Source: Lepidonotus clava (Eukaryota; Annelida; Polychaeta; Phyllodocida; Polynoidae). From it: a stretch of DNA of 64,000 nt. Of the stretch, positions 1 through 10,150 are shown piece after piece (the first letter of the stretch is position 1; every line of letters begins with the position of its first letter). The notes below the pieces were generated by a model that saw only the letters and a list, made by a program, of their open reading frames with translations, was not told the DNA's origin and did no database searches. The position numbers and the translations under genes are program-made. The stretch lies in NCBI GenBank assembly GCA_936440205.1, contig OW387136.1, positions 51,172,232-51,236,231 of the forward strand, read 5' to 3'.

Positions 1-1200
1 GGAGTCGTCCAGGTAGGAAACAGGCTTCAGCAGTCAGAATTCCCATTGAGATTGGAAATTCTGGTAAATGAAAGTGGTCATTGAAAAGTCATGGAATTTG
101 GTAAAAGATTATTCAATTTCACCCATTTTTCTTTAGAAATTAACAAGTTTTGCATTTTGAAATTGAACTAAAGAAACAAGTCCTCATTTCAGAAACTCCG
201 GTTTCCGTCAATTTCCATAAAATAACGTAACCGCAAAACCTGTGTGATGCTCAGCATTGATGAATTATGTGGAAAGTCATAGGAAAGTATTTCTAAGGGC
301 CTATGATTATCTGGTTATCTGCTACTTTGCAACAAAAAGAGTTGGAGTCTGACAAGCTTTGATCTCATTGCAATTATTGAGGAAAGTCAAAAGGCACAAG
401 TTCCACAGAATCGTTTGATATTTTGTCGTCTAATATTAGTTGTAACTACCCTTAATGGACTTGGTGAACTTAATTATCACCATTAAGCCCATCTCTGTGG
501 TTGCCAAGAGGGAAAAATGGCGGCATTAGAACTTGGGCGTATTACGAAGATTTCAGATCCATATTTGTTCTGTAGCACAATGATCCTCCTACCAGATGAT
601 AAAGACAGATGAATATCTACATTGTCTATATTCATAGAGCACTCAATCCGTGAAAAATGTCTGATAAAACCCGCAAATCTTTCTCTCGTTAGCTCGGAAG
701 GAGTTTCCGAGCAGTCTATGAAGACAGATGAAAGAGACACGCGTATCGTGTCATAACGTGATGGATCGCATCGCTTTTTACCCGAAATCAGCCGTCTTTA
801 CTGTAAGCGATGACTCGGCGTTGTACGCGACTGCTCATTGATTGCCACGATCAGCATACAGTTGGGTCATTACTAGGCCATAAGGGATGTGTGTGTGGGG
901 GGATTCAAGTAGAAGTCCACTACATGAACGTATGTCACTTACAGCTTCAGTGGGTTGTTTTTCGACAACTTGCGCCATACAAAGGTATCAGCTCAAAGGA
1001 TGCCATATGTGGATTCACCTAAAAAGGTACCATACATTGATATCATGTAGCAGCCAGTTTAGGCAAGGACGACCTTATTACACTAACACACCAGCTGTTA
1101 CCGGATTTGCAATTGTATTAATAACTCCAGACAGTCTGAGAATGCTTTAAGAATTATATAACGATCCACCATATCATATAGTCTTCGAGCGGGGGCGCGA
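1..1200. other. Unique, mostly AT-rich sequence; nothing identified
   Basis: No repeat copy, RNA gene or credible exon seen. A minus-strand frame of 85 codons at 483-740 has no recognisable domain and no splice or start context that sets it apart from chance. 780-1010 is somewhat richer in CpG than the surroundings. Confidence 0.5.
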
Positions 1201-1436
1201 TAGTAGGGAGTTTCAGATCCCACAACGCATCTCGATACGTCAATGTATCTCAAGGCAACCTAACCCTATCCAAGGCTAAAAGTGCAAAATTCGAAAATCA
1301 TCATCATATGGTTATGTATGATTGAGGCCCAGAAATATACTTATGATTAAACATTTTTGAAATATATTATCAAAGCTGAAAAAAGACGTTACGTTTATTT
1401 TACGTCATGCCTTGGAGTATCTGAAACTCCCTAGTG
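1201..1436 (+). mobile_element. MITE, family M10 (copy 1)
   Basis: Ends form an imperfect inverted repeat: TAGTAGGGAGTTTCAGAT at 1201-1218 against its reverse complement at 1419-1436 (15 of 18 match). A second copy in the opposite orientation lies at about 58558-58758 and shares both ends, the internal CATCTCGATACGTCA block and the TTACGT...TACGTCAT block. About 236 bp with no coding capacity, so non-autonomous. Target duplication is unclear, so I do not assign a superfamily. Confidence 0.65.
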
Positions 1437-1560
1437 TAGTGGGAAGGGTGCTTGCCTCGCACTTGGCTGGTCCGGGTCTGGACTGTGCTTGTTACATTAC
1501 CTTGTCTTGCCGTCGTTTCCACCCCCATAGATTCGATCACCAGTACTTTGTACAAGCCAA
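1427..1560 (+). repeat. tRNA-derived SINE, family S2 (copy 1)
   Basis: The head carries a perfect A-box match (TAGTGTAGTGG, 1432-1442, consensus TRGYNNARNNG) followed by tRNA-like GCTTGCCTCGCAC and a decayed B-box region near 1475-1485. The body (TTACCTTG..., CCACC.CCATAGATTC) matches a minus-strand copy at 35936-36090, which supports a real SINE family. It abuts M10 at its 5' side. Part of the A-box overlaps the M10 end, so the exact boundary is uncertain. Confidence 0.55.
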
Positions 1561-1580
1561 ACATCATGACGATAGTGTGG

Positions 1581-1783
1581 CTTAATAGGAACGTTCTCGT
1601 CCGTGACTTTAATGAGATACATCCGCCGACGTAAGCCTAACGATGCGACAGCTGGTGATGTGTTTTTCACTTTTGGAACGTAATCCGGCGATGTTATTGG
1701 TCAAGTCGCGAAATTGGCGCCAGCGCATCGGAGTTGCAACGTTTTAAAATACGTCCGCCTCATGGACGAGAAAGCGGCTTTAA
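1581..1783 (-). mobile_element. TTAA-flanked MITE, family M8 (copy 1)
   Basis: Ends resemble TTAA plus AGCGGCGTTCTCGTCC in inverted orientation (about 1582-1600 and 1762-1783). The interior has the block GACGTGACCAATAACATCG (reverse strand) shared with copies at 31778-31964, 39117-39300 and 53367-53552. TTAA at both ends suggests a piggyBac- or Kolobok-like mobiliser. No open frame. Confidence 0.6.
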
Positions 1784-1934
1784 GAGGGTCATATTACCGA
1801 TCGGGTAATATTTTTAATGTGAAGATACTGAAGTTTTTGAGTATTCAGACTGATTTTAATCAAATCAAACCTACTGAGACACCCCCCTTATGGCAATATT
1901 GTTATCCTTGAACCTTTTGAGTTTTTTTAATTTA

Positions 1935-2190
1935 ACCTACTCAGATCTATTCCCGGACCAAAACGCAGTGGGAATACATTGTGCACTGAGTACAAAGTCA
2001 GTGTGAGCTTGCAGTAGCATTTTAGTGGAAAATCACTGGAAATACAGTGGTTGAATAGAATAAAATCAGTATGTCCGAAATATTTAAATAAGCTAGAGTG
2101 TGCAATCAGTAGCTTTTCAGTAGCAAATTTAAATATTTCGGACATGCTGATTTAGGAAGTGTCCACTACCGTTTGTTCCGGGTACAGTAA
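1935..2190 (+). mobile_element. MITE, family M9 (copy 1), with internal hairpin
   Basis: Matches, over nearly its full length, the reverse complement of 58040-58299. Shared ends read CCNGACCAAANNGCAGTG. Internally, 2063-2089 and 2127-2153 are 27-bp inverted arms with one mismatch and a 37-nt loop, centred on CAGTATGTCCGAAATATTTA. The second copy has clean TTAA on both sides; here the flanks are decayed. Confidence 0.6.
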
Positions 2191-3324
2191 CCCCAAACTA
2201 TACTGTTCTCCTCTAACTTTCCTGCCCCTCTCTGTTTATGGGGAGACAGTCTGTGTTGTTGGTTGCTCTCATCTCTTGTGGTTAGTCGCCTCTCATCACT
2301 CGCTTCTTCATCTTTCGTCGATGACCGTGAGACACGGTAGGATCAAATTAAGGCCGACCGCTTTGCGCATTTACAGCCACGGGTCGCTCTCACACGCCAA
2401 GGTTAAGGACATGGGCTGAATTGATTTCTAATCTTTAATCTGTTTGAAATGTTTTTTTATATTTGTTTATTCTTTTTTAATCTCAGTTTTAAGTGAGTTT
2501 AGTAAGTCACATAGGGTGCACTTAGAGAAGTCAGCAGTAGGACATTAATTAGGACATTACGATACCATTTTTAATTCTTCTTCCGGATATCTAGGCTGTA
2601 AGGTACCATGTCATTTATTAAATCAGTATTTTTAAGTAAAAATATTGCATTATTTTGTTTTCAGACAAAATGTTTCTTACAGTTCATTTTTTAATCTTAA
2701 ATGTAGATACCGTAAGATTCTCTTCCGTTCAACTCATTATTCATGTTCATAAACAAACATGTTTAGCTTTGGATGAGAGTATCGTGACGTTAAGTTCTCA
2801 ATCTCATATGATATAATACTGTTCTATTTGAAGGCCCATACTGATTGAATTAAAAACAAGGCGACAGTTTAACCTTTTCGTGTTTGAAAGAGTAGCTACA
2901 AGTCAGTAATATGTTTCCACGTTTTATACACTGTATCATGTTGCATTAAAGTGTAGCTAAACCATTAACACTTAACGTGGTGTCGGTTGTCGCACACCGC
3001 AAAACACAATACTTTTAATGCAACACGAGAGCCGTTTAAAGTGATATAAATGTAATTTTGATGTGCCCCTTTTTAAATAATCAAGTGCAGAAGAGTCACG
3101 ATGTACTGCATCAGCGTTTTTTTCTATGAATCTAGTTAAACTAATAAATCTTTTGAAACGATCGACTTTTTACTGAGTCATAGGTAAAGTAGACAAATTC
3201 ATTTCAGTCTAGCTAAATTGACAATAAATTTCCTAATCGGGTAAGAGAAGCCGTACAAAATACATTTGTATTCATGTTTGAAACATTTTTGGGCAGAAAA
3301 TATGTGTGGAGGATTTTGTGTCTT
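2191..3324. other. Low-copy sequence; CpG-richer 2160-2420, AT-rich after that
   Basis: 2250-2410 has repeated GTCGCTCTC/GTCGCCTCTC-like words and CACACGCC, otherwise unremarkable. From 2420 on the sequence is AT-rich and no repeat, RNA or exon was recognised. Confidence 0.4.
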
Positions 3325-3675
3325 CAGCTAGAAGTTAATCATATTTGCTTATAGAAATTGCCTAAAGATTTCTATTTTCACATTCAAGTATTTCATAGGG
3401 GGCGGTCTATTAATAATGTACAGATTTTTACATGTATTCTAGACTCTCCTCCCCCCCAAGCCCTTTAGCATGTATATAATATGCAAAGTAATGTACTTAA
3501 GTCTTTGACCCCCCTTGTGCATACTTAATTAATGGACGACCCGTTACTGAGCAGGAACTAAGTGAGGAACTATTTCTATTTTAATGTAGCTTCTGAAAGT
3601 TAATCAAACTTTGCTAACACTGATAGAAATCAGCTAATGATTTCTATTTTGACATGCCAGTATTCCATATCAGTA
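3325..3675. repeat. Direct repeat pair flanking a small MITE
   Basis: 3325-3397 and about 3590-3675 are diverged direct copies (GTTAATCA, TAGAAAT, GATTTCTATTTT, AGTATT in the same order). The MITE at 3398-3542 sits between them. This looks like a short tandem duplication later separated by an insertion. Confidence 0.5.
3398..3542. mobile_element. Small MITE, diverged relative of family M2
   Basis: Imperfect terminal inverted repeats: GGGCGGTCTATTAAT near 3400 against ATTAATGGACGACCC ending 3542. Like the M2 copies it has G-rich or C-rich tracts next to words of the type ATGTAC/GTGCATACTTAA inside each end. About 145 bp. Confidence 0.5.
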
Positions 3676-3719
3676 ATGAATTACTAGAAATAGGCAGACT
3701 AAATTAAGATTTTAACGGA

Positions 3720-4500
3720 AGGATTTAACAGTGATACGCGAGCACAGAAGCATTGAGGCCCCCATTGGGAGTCGCGATCTGTGGTGTCAGCACTCAGGAG
3801 GCTGAGTGAGAGGTTGTCGATGGGATTCGCAGAAGGCTCCAATCGAATCAATCAGCCTTGATTATAATGGACAGCTGTTTGCACTCTCCGCATGGGCCGC
3901 ACAATAGGTCCTCCTCCAGGGAACGGATCTATGGCCGCGGCCCGCACCTAACCCTGCTCCCCGCGGAAACACATTGTACAATAATGCCGAGGGTGGTGAC
4001 ATCCGGTCCCAACACTGACCAACGCGCCAAGCCCTTTCCGGGAACTCGTCCCCAGATTGGTGAGTGTATGGGAGTGGCCCGCCTCGCCCCAGGACCCTCA
4101 TAGGGTACGCTAATGAAGATGAAACGTGGAATGCTGAGTTGTTTGATGCTGCCTCAAGGCCATTCCCATTCAACCAAATCCCAGCTGGACCGCAGTCCCG
4201 GTTCCCCCACACTCATACCGAGTGGCCGGCCCGCTGCCGGCGACTCCCGAGGGACGGACCATTAAGGACCAGCGGGATGAGTAATTGGGCGTAAGACCTG
4301 ACTTAGAAATCGGGCCAAGCCCTGGGCGCGGCCACCAAGCCCGTGGCCTTGACGACAGTCCCAGGTGGACGGCCACAGCACCTGAGTGGAGGAGAGTCTT
4401 AGCGGAGGAGCGGGACTTGCTGATTCCTCATTAGAGAGCTAAAGCCGGGAATCTCGGGTCTATCTCCTACATGCCCAAAGTCACCGGTCCTTGTGTCGGG
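3720..4500. other. GC- and CpG-rich low-copy island
   Basis: Much richer in CpG than neighbouring AT-rich DNA, with no sign of repeat membership. Overlapping open frames on both strands (up to 116 codons) are expected in GC-rich DNA and have no recognisable domain. A 15-bp word ACCGGTCCTTGTGTC occurs twice at 4483-4520. Could be a CpG island, an old gene remnant or conserved regulatory DNA; I cannot tell which. Confidence 0.3.
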
Positions 4501-4920
4501 AAAAAGACCGGTCCTTGTGTCTCATTTAGGTCATGTTCTGGCCTTGTGTGTAAGTCGTCGGTTTTAAAAAGTAAGATATGGAAATCCAGGTTGTTTGTTG
4601 GACATTGGTGCAGGTTAGAAAATAGCGTAGGATAGATTCTAATTTCTGAATGATAAGATGTTATGTTTTAGATAATGATGTTGGAAGACACATAATTAAG
4701 GTACATGGAGACTTCATATAAAATAGAGAGTTGATAATAACACTAGAGGACTAACATAAAGCACTGCTAGGAGGAGAACAATTTCTCAACATTGCTTTTG
4801 GCATTTCTTTTTAGAATAGGCATCTTGGCAGTGTAATTATACATCATTACACAGCAAAGAAAGGCAAGTCATAAAGAGGGCAAAAAAGTTTCTAAGTAGA
4901 CATGAGGGATTGTTATGGGG
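4500..4920. other. AT-rich unique sequence
   Basis: Nothing recognised. Confidence 0.5.
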
Positions 4921-5280
4921 ATATCAGTCATTAGACCGAGCGAAGAGAGAATAGCGGAAAAGGTCATTCGGACTACCCGGGTCTGCCGCGAGTGCGGTCT
5001 GGCCACGTGTGATATGAATGATAAAGTAGCACGCTGGTGACAGATCGCTTAGAGGTGACTGATAGACCGACCCTCTCTCTATCCCTGACCTGAATAACAC
5101 AGGGAAAAAATATAACAAATATACAAATCGACAATATTGCCCGGACTGGCTCTTGTAGCACGGCAAACCGAGTAGAGGCTGCCCGGGGGAAGGGATGACC
5201 TTTGGACAGGGCGAACAAAACAATTACCCCAAGTATCAAAAGCAAGGTTGTTTGCGTAAATAAAGAGGAACAAGGTTATT
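4920..5280. promoter_or_regulatory. Candidate regulatory island with nuclear-receptor-like and SOX/homeodomain-like words
   Basis: CpG-richer than flanks and not repeated in the window. TGACCTTTGGAC at 5196-5207 is close to a DR1 nuclear-receptor site (two TGACCT half sites one base apart). AACAAAACAATTACC follows at about 5214-5228, combining an ACAAT-type and an AATTA-type core. Motif matches alone are weak evidence; conservation in a related genome would be needed to call it an enhancer. Confidence 0.2.
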
Positions 5281-5714
5281 AGTATGAGTTATCGGAAAAA
5301 GGATTTTATTGTAAAATTACTTGGAAGGTAATGCGATCTTACAACGATGCATATCGATGCTTCAGCGAAGCCCTCTTTATCTAAAAGCAATTAATGTATT
5401 TAATAGAAATACAATATTTCTTCTCAGTAATTGGATACTTCATATCTACTGCAGGTATTATCCATAAAATACATATAGGTTGACTTTTCATTCGTGGATG
5501 ACTCTTTCTATATGATATTGAAATTCATGCCATTTTCATTTTCTATGACTTTGTACTTTTTTCTATGACTTTATACCTTTGGTTATTTTGAATAGCACAC
5601 TCAATCTTTCCTACATTGCTCAGAAGTCTGTTTTAGTGAATTTTTGTTTTGTTGTTGGCAACTCACTGTCAAAACTATTCCTCAAATTGCTCATAGCAAC
5701 GAAATTATAGCCCA
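5280..5714. other. AT-rich unique sequence
   Basis: Nothing recognised. Confidence 0.5.
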
Positions 5715-5835
5715 TCAGTGTTCGAAATTAAGGGTGCACCCTGCAGCTTGCATGCATGCTTTTATGTGGGTTTTTGGACTAATGTGCAAAAAATATGTCC
5801 AGGAGTGCACCATTTATAACCGGTGCACCCAGTCA
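5715..5835 (+). mobile_element. hAT-like MITE fragment with iterated GTGCACC (family H5)
   Basis: Starts CAGTGTTCGAAATTAA, very like the end of family H3 (CAGNGTTYGAAATTA). Behind it the word GGTGCACC or GTGCACC recurs (about 5732, 5798 and 5820). No matching right end was found, so the element is either truncated or its right end has decayed. Confidence 0.4.
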
Positions 5836-6088
5836 GTTCGCAAATAAACCGTAATTTTGGAAACCGCCTTTCCTACTTTTATTTAATCATTCGTAAGTGG
5901 CATTTCTAAGATAAACCTTCATTGCTTTTAGATAGAACAAGTTACGCCATTACTACTGTCTCCTTGTATGCAGGCCCATGTAATGCAATGATTTAATCTC
6001 CCAGGATCAAAAGACCTACCATTAAATCTTAATGAAATTTAACACAAAGTAAACCAGCACCCCAAGTCCCGTAGTGTAATGGCTTAAG
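5836..6088. other. Unique sequence
   Basis: Nothing recognised. Confidence 0.5.
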
Positions 6089-6578
6089 GCCCAGTCACAT
6101 TTAAGGCCCTGTCACATATAGAGACTGAACTCAACTTGACAGTTGAGTTGGGTTGCTGATATTCTTGATATGTGACATAGGGTTAAAAATAGAATTTTAG
6201 ATTTTCTCAAGACCGATCAGTCTGGTCTCTAATCTTGGGATGTTGAAGATTTAAGACTTGATGGTCTTGGGTCGTAAACAGTCTTAAGACCTATTCAGCT
6301 TCAAGACTGGATGGTCTCCAGTCTCAAGCAGTTTTATCCAGTCTCTGTGTGACATAGGTGAAGACTAAACTCGACTATTTTGAGTCGTCAGATAATGGAA
6401 AATAGACTCTCTTTCCTTTATGTCCCTGTGTTTATACAGGGAGATAAAGACTCAAGGTTGTCCAGTCTCTATTATGACCACTGGTCAGTTTTTCAACAAG
6501 ACTGTTTAGCGTGTAACTATCCAGTTTCAAATCCCTAAGACTGTTGAGTTGAGTTGAGTCTCTAAATGTGACCGGGCC
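6089..6578. mobile_element. Foldback-type MITE, family M5
   Basis: Long inverted ends: GGCCCAGTCACATTTAAGG at the left and its partner AATGTGACCGGGCC at the right, each followed inward by AGAGACT(C/G)AACTCAAC. The interior is packed with AGACT/AGTCT words. The left end carries a partial internal duplication (two CAGTCACAT/CTGTCACAT starts). Flanked by TAA and TTAG, so a TA target is likely. About 490 bp, no coding capacity. Confidence 0.7.
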
Positions 6579-6812
6579 TTTAGTCTGAAGTTAGCGCGAC
6601 AACTCCTGACGTACTCGCCCCGGGGGACTAAGCCAAGTTCATTAAGGTGTCGCGTGGGGAGGGGTTTTTGACAAGTGACAAAACTCACTGCCTATAACAG
6701 GGCTTGAAACTAGACAGAAAATATGACAGTGTTGAAGGCCTTGTTTGTGTGGTGAGGGGTGTAAGTGTATCTACCCTCACGGGAGCAGAGCAGAGTATGC
6801 TAAATACGTTAA
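6579..6812. other. Unique sequence
   Basis: Nothing recognised. Confidence 0.5.
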
Positions 6813-7165
6813 GGGGCCTTCCATTAAGTATGTACGCATCCAGGGGGGAGGGGAGGTTTCAGATTTTTTTTCAGTATTTCAAGGACCTGCAGGCTAGTTT
6901 GGACTAATTTTGTTGACAAAATCAAAGTGATACAATTTATGAAATCTGAATACTAAAACCATGAGTTTTGTCAACATCTTACCCAGCATGCATAAACGAA
7001 AATCCTGTTTTAGGCTAACCTGCAGGGAAAACTCACAAAACTGGCTATCCGTGGTTGGGAGAATTCCAATGCGTATTTTTTTTAACAAGGGGGCCGGTGG
7101 GGGGGGGGGGGAGGGGGGGGGGCTGGGACTTATGACAATGTGCGTACATACTAAATTGAAGGCCC
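6813..7165. mobile_element. MITE, family M2 (copy 1), interrupted by an M11 element
   Basis: Ends GGGGCCTTCCATTAAGTATG and its inverted partner (ACATACTAAATTGAAGGCCC), with TAA directly repeated at 6810-6812 and 7166-7168. The 3-bp target and G-rich end suggest PIF/Harbinger. The interior is interrupted from about 6880 to 7060 by family M11. A G-run at 7098-7131 lies in the M2 part. Confidence 0.7.
6880..7060. mobile_element. MITE, family M11 (copy 1), nested in M2
   Basis: Inverted arms: CTGCAGGCTAGTTT...TGTTGACAAAA near 6888-6920 and TTTTGTCAACA...GGCTAACCTGCAG near 6965-7025. The outer part CTATCCGTGGTTGGGAGAAT recurs at about 25530 and 40965. The other M2 copies lack this block, so it inserted into M2. 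Confidence 0.55.
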
Positions 7166-7189
7166 TAATGGGGAGTGTCTCTTGTACGA

Positions 7190-7460
7190 TAAAGATGTTA
7201 TGCAGATGACGTCATAATAACCCGAAATGAACCGGCCGCCATCTTAGTGATCAATTTAGATATTTTTACTATATTATATATATTACTCAATATTCAGAAA
7301 CAGATCACACGGTCATGCTACATTCATTTCTATTGATCGCTTGGAATCATAGTTGACCTTTTGGGTATTAGGATTTAATAGATTCTACAGTAATTTAATA
7401 GGCCCATGGTTGTGATGAACATTTGGTGATAATCAAAACGTGATCACGTGAACACGTCTT
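7190..7460. mobile_element. MITE, family M6 (copy 1)
   Basis: Left end TTATGCAGATGACGTCA and right end GATCACGTGAACACGTCTT correspond to the ends of the M6 copies at 21536-21796, 36566-36997 and 48456-48717 (AGACNTTNTGCAGATGACGTCA type). About 270 bp, no coding capacity. Confidence 0.5.
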
Positions 7461-8240
7461 CATACCTTACAGAGATGGCATTTTCCTCTCCCCCCCTACT
7501 TTTTAGATCTACTATTTTCGCTTTAATGTCTCTTTTGGAGTATTCGTGTTTCAGTTTAAAGCTATCTAAGTGCAAATTCAATGTGGCTCTATTCCCGAAT
7601 GTTATTTCACTCCTATTTGCCTCTGGAAAAAAAATGGGAAAAGTTTTCCCTTCATTTCCTATTTTCTCCTCAGTCAATCCTGGCATCTGTGTCCTTAGTA
7701 CAGTAGTCTAGGATGTGACTATGGCCTTATTCTGGACCCGATTCAGAAATCGGTTTGAAGGAAAATTTAATGAATCTTTGTAGTTTGGTCACTATCCAGT
7801 GAATCGTTTCGTGTAAAAACTATGTTACATGAGAAGAGAGTCGGTTAGTTTTCTGGTTTAAATGATTAGACAATATTTCTTTAATTTCCATTGATTTATT
7901 GACGAAATTCGGCAGTTTCATACTGTAGGTCCATAGACTATAACAAATCAATCTGTGATGGAGAGAATTACTTGTTTTGAATGGCAGCTATTAAGTAAAT
8001 TTTTTTAGAGGCAATTCTCTTAAAAGTGGGGGAGGTCATCTAATAGATTGTACACTATTTTTACTTGGAGTTTTAGCGATCAAATAGCAGCAGTCGAGCC
8101 ATATCATAAAATGATTAATGGAGTTTTAGTGTCATATGCACAGTCTGCGAAAGATTGCCCCTAATGTTATCATCAGATGATATCTAATTTGTAGAGTTCG
8201 CTTTTCTTTTATTCTCCGTTTTCGAAGAGTGTATAACGTT
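7461..8240. other. AT-rich unique sequence
   Basis: Overlapping frames of 80 and 87 codons on opposite strands at 7444-7711 have no recognisable domain. Nothing else recognised. Confidence 0.5.
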
Positions 8241-8726
8241 GATAGTCCGATAAATCGGAGTAATAACTTGGCCCAACTCTCATAGGAATCAATGTTAAAA
8301 ATCGGGGGGGGACACACTGTGCTATTTCTGGAGTAAAGAATCTGCTTGGAGATTGAGAAGTGTCTCATAGGAAATGCCTTGAGAGTGTACTAATTAGCAT
8401 AAATAAGTCTGTGTTCGGAGATTGACGAGATGATGTCATAATGATATTCTAAAAATAGAACGAAAGTAGGTCGGGAATGCCCCCGTCGATAGTCCAATAT
8501 ATCGGAGTCTTAACTTCGCCCCTCCCATAGAAGTCAGTGTTAAAAATTGGGGGGGGGAGACTGTTATTTCTGATATAAAGAATCTGCTTGGAGATTGAGA
8601 CTGTCGTCATAGAAAATGCCTTGAGAGTGTAGAAATGAGCATAAATAAGTCTGTATCTGGAGATTGACGAGATGTCATAATAATATTCTAAAAATAGAAT
8701 GAAAGTAGGTCGGGAATGCCCCCATC
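8241..8726. repeat. Tandem duplication, two units of about 244 bp
   Basis: Unit 1 is 8241-8487 and unit 2 is 8488-8726. They share GATAGTCC, a G-run, AAGAATCTGCTTGGAGATTG, TGCCTTGAGAGTGTA, GCATAAATAAGTCTGT and GTAGGTCGGGAATGCCCCC in order, with small indels. Divergence is moderate, so the event is not recent. Confidence 0.85.
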
Positions 8727-8814
8727 ACCCACTGGGGGTGGCCATATTGAATAAATTTGCATATTACCAATACAATCTCCTCACACAAATGAGCTCAGAC
8801 TCTTCATCCATGGT

Positions 8815-8905
8815 GTATGGGGGTAAGGGGGTCAAGAAGGTGAAGGGGTAGAGGGGTAGAGGGGTCGTCATGGGAATGTCATGGGGATGTCATGGGGATG
8901 TCCAT
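8815..8905. repeat. Short G-rich tandem repeats
   Basis: GGGGTAGA occurs in tandem near 8845-8860, followed by three copies of TCATGGGGATG or TCATGGGAATG (8870-8900). Confidence 0.6.
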
Positions 8906-8965
8906 CAATCACCTCGATCCAGTTCTCTGTAACTGTCCAGTCAATAACCGTGATACTCCAATAAA

Positions 8966-9068
8966 TCTCTCTCTCTGTCTCTGTCTCTGTCTCGATACCT
9001 GTCTCTCTGTCTTTCTCTGTCTCTCTCTGTCCCCCTCCCTCCCCTCCCTCCCCCCTCTCTCCCTCTCA
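8966..9068. repeat. Microsatellite, CT/CTGT and C-rich pyrimidine tract
   Basis: Nearly pure pyrimidine run of CTCTGT and CTCC units on the + strand. Confidence 0.85.
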
Positions 9069-9266
9069 GCTATTTAACAAAGTGGATAAGACGGAGCTTT
9101 TAGGTTCTTTAGAACATAACATACTTGATCTTGTTTGAAAGATAAGTTGACTTTTACAAATTAGACGGTGAACGGCAGAGGGTCGAGAACACTTGCGTCA
9201 AGCTTCTTTTATTTTCGTAATTATGCAAGCATCAAAATCGGTAAGTAGAGTACAAGTTATAGTTAA

Positions 9267-9464
9267 GCCCCATATATAGGCAAATTTGACCAAGACTGAT
9301 CTGTGCTAAAACAGGCTGATTCTAATAGGATAATTGGCAATTTTAGCACCGATTCATATCAATCAATTACATTTCAATATTGCATACTGATAGGCGATTC
9401 AAAGTGTCACAAAATTGGCTGATTCTTTAGGTAGTAATTGGCCAATTTGTTCACTGTAAGGGGC
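9267..9464. mobile_element. MITE, family M1 (copy 1)
   Basis: Ends GCCCCATATATAGGCAAATT and its degraded partner ending GTAAGGGGC. TTAA lies at 9263-9266 and 9465-9468. The interior has CAATTACATTTCAATATTGC and CATACTGATAGGCGA, both shared with the other M1 copies. More diverged than the copies at 28.7, 46.0 and 54.3 kb. Confidence 0.65.
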
Positions 9465-9473
9465 TTAAAAACT

Positions 9474-9627
9474 GGGGCCTTCCATTTAGTATGTACGCAC
9501 ATTTAAAAAAAATTCCCCTCCCCCCTTGGGCAAAAATACGCATGGATATGTACTAAAATGTATGCACGTTTTATAAACCTCAGACCCCCCTCCCCCCTTG
9601 ATGCGTACACACTTAATGGAAGGCCCC
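9474..9627. mobile_element. MITE, family M2 (copy 2), complete
   Basis: Near-perfect inverted ends: GGGGCCTTCCATTTAGTATG and the reverse complement of GGGGCCTTCCATTAAGTGTG. ACT is directly repeated at 9471-9473 and 9628-9630. 154 bp. Each end has a GTACGCA word followed inward by a C-rich or G-rich tract. Confidence 0.8.
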
Positions 9628-9729
9628 ACTCTGTTCTGCGGTGTGCACCCCATACCTAGCCCGCTATTACCGAATATTGTCAGAGCTGGAAGTAAGTTAG
9701 TTACTGCTTTACTTTGTCCATTAAGTGGC

Positions 9730-10150
9730 CCTGTACCTAATCATAACTGTCGGTAAGCTCCTTCCAGCACCTCACAGCATATTGACCGACCCGCCAGCCG
9801 TTCGTTATGGCTGACATTATCACGGCGGATAGATACCGGAGGGCTGTAACGCGGGCACCGCAGGCCCTTCCATATTGCTGATATGACGTGTGGAGACCTC
9901 TGTGTCTCCGCAGTAAATGGAACCGGGCGTTTGCTTTCCTCTTTGAAGACAAGGCTCTGTCCAGTAAAGCGTACTTTGTCATCAGCGAATAAGGCCGGGA
10001 GGTGCCAACGAGGACATGCCCGATTGGCGATAACCGCCGCTTTCTCTGTTGGCGCGTACCAGTGTGTAATGGCATGGAGCGGAGGCTTGATTACACGCGG
10101 AGAAGTGTTTACCGACCGCCTACGTTCTGGGACCGAATGATATTGTTTGA
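9730..10150. promoter_or_regulatory. CpG-rich low-copy island, candidate regulatory DNA
   Basis: Rich in CpG, not repeated in the window, and sharply set off from AT-rich flanks. A 137-codon minus-strand frame and an overlapping 112-codon frame have no recognisable domain, and three frames are open here at once, which argues against coding. A conserved non-coding element or CpG island is the best guess. Confidence 0.25.

Noticed and set aside
483-740. 85-codon minus-strand frame
   Set aside because: No domain, no supporting context.
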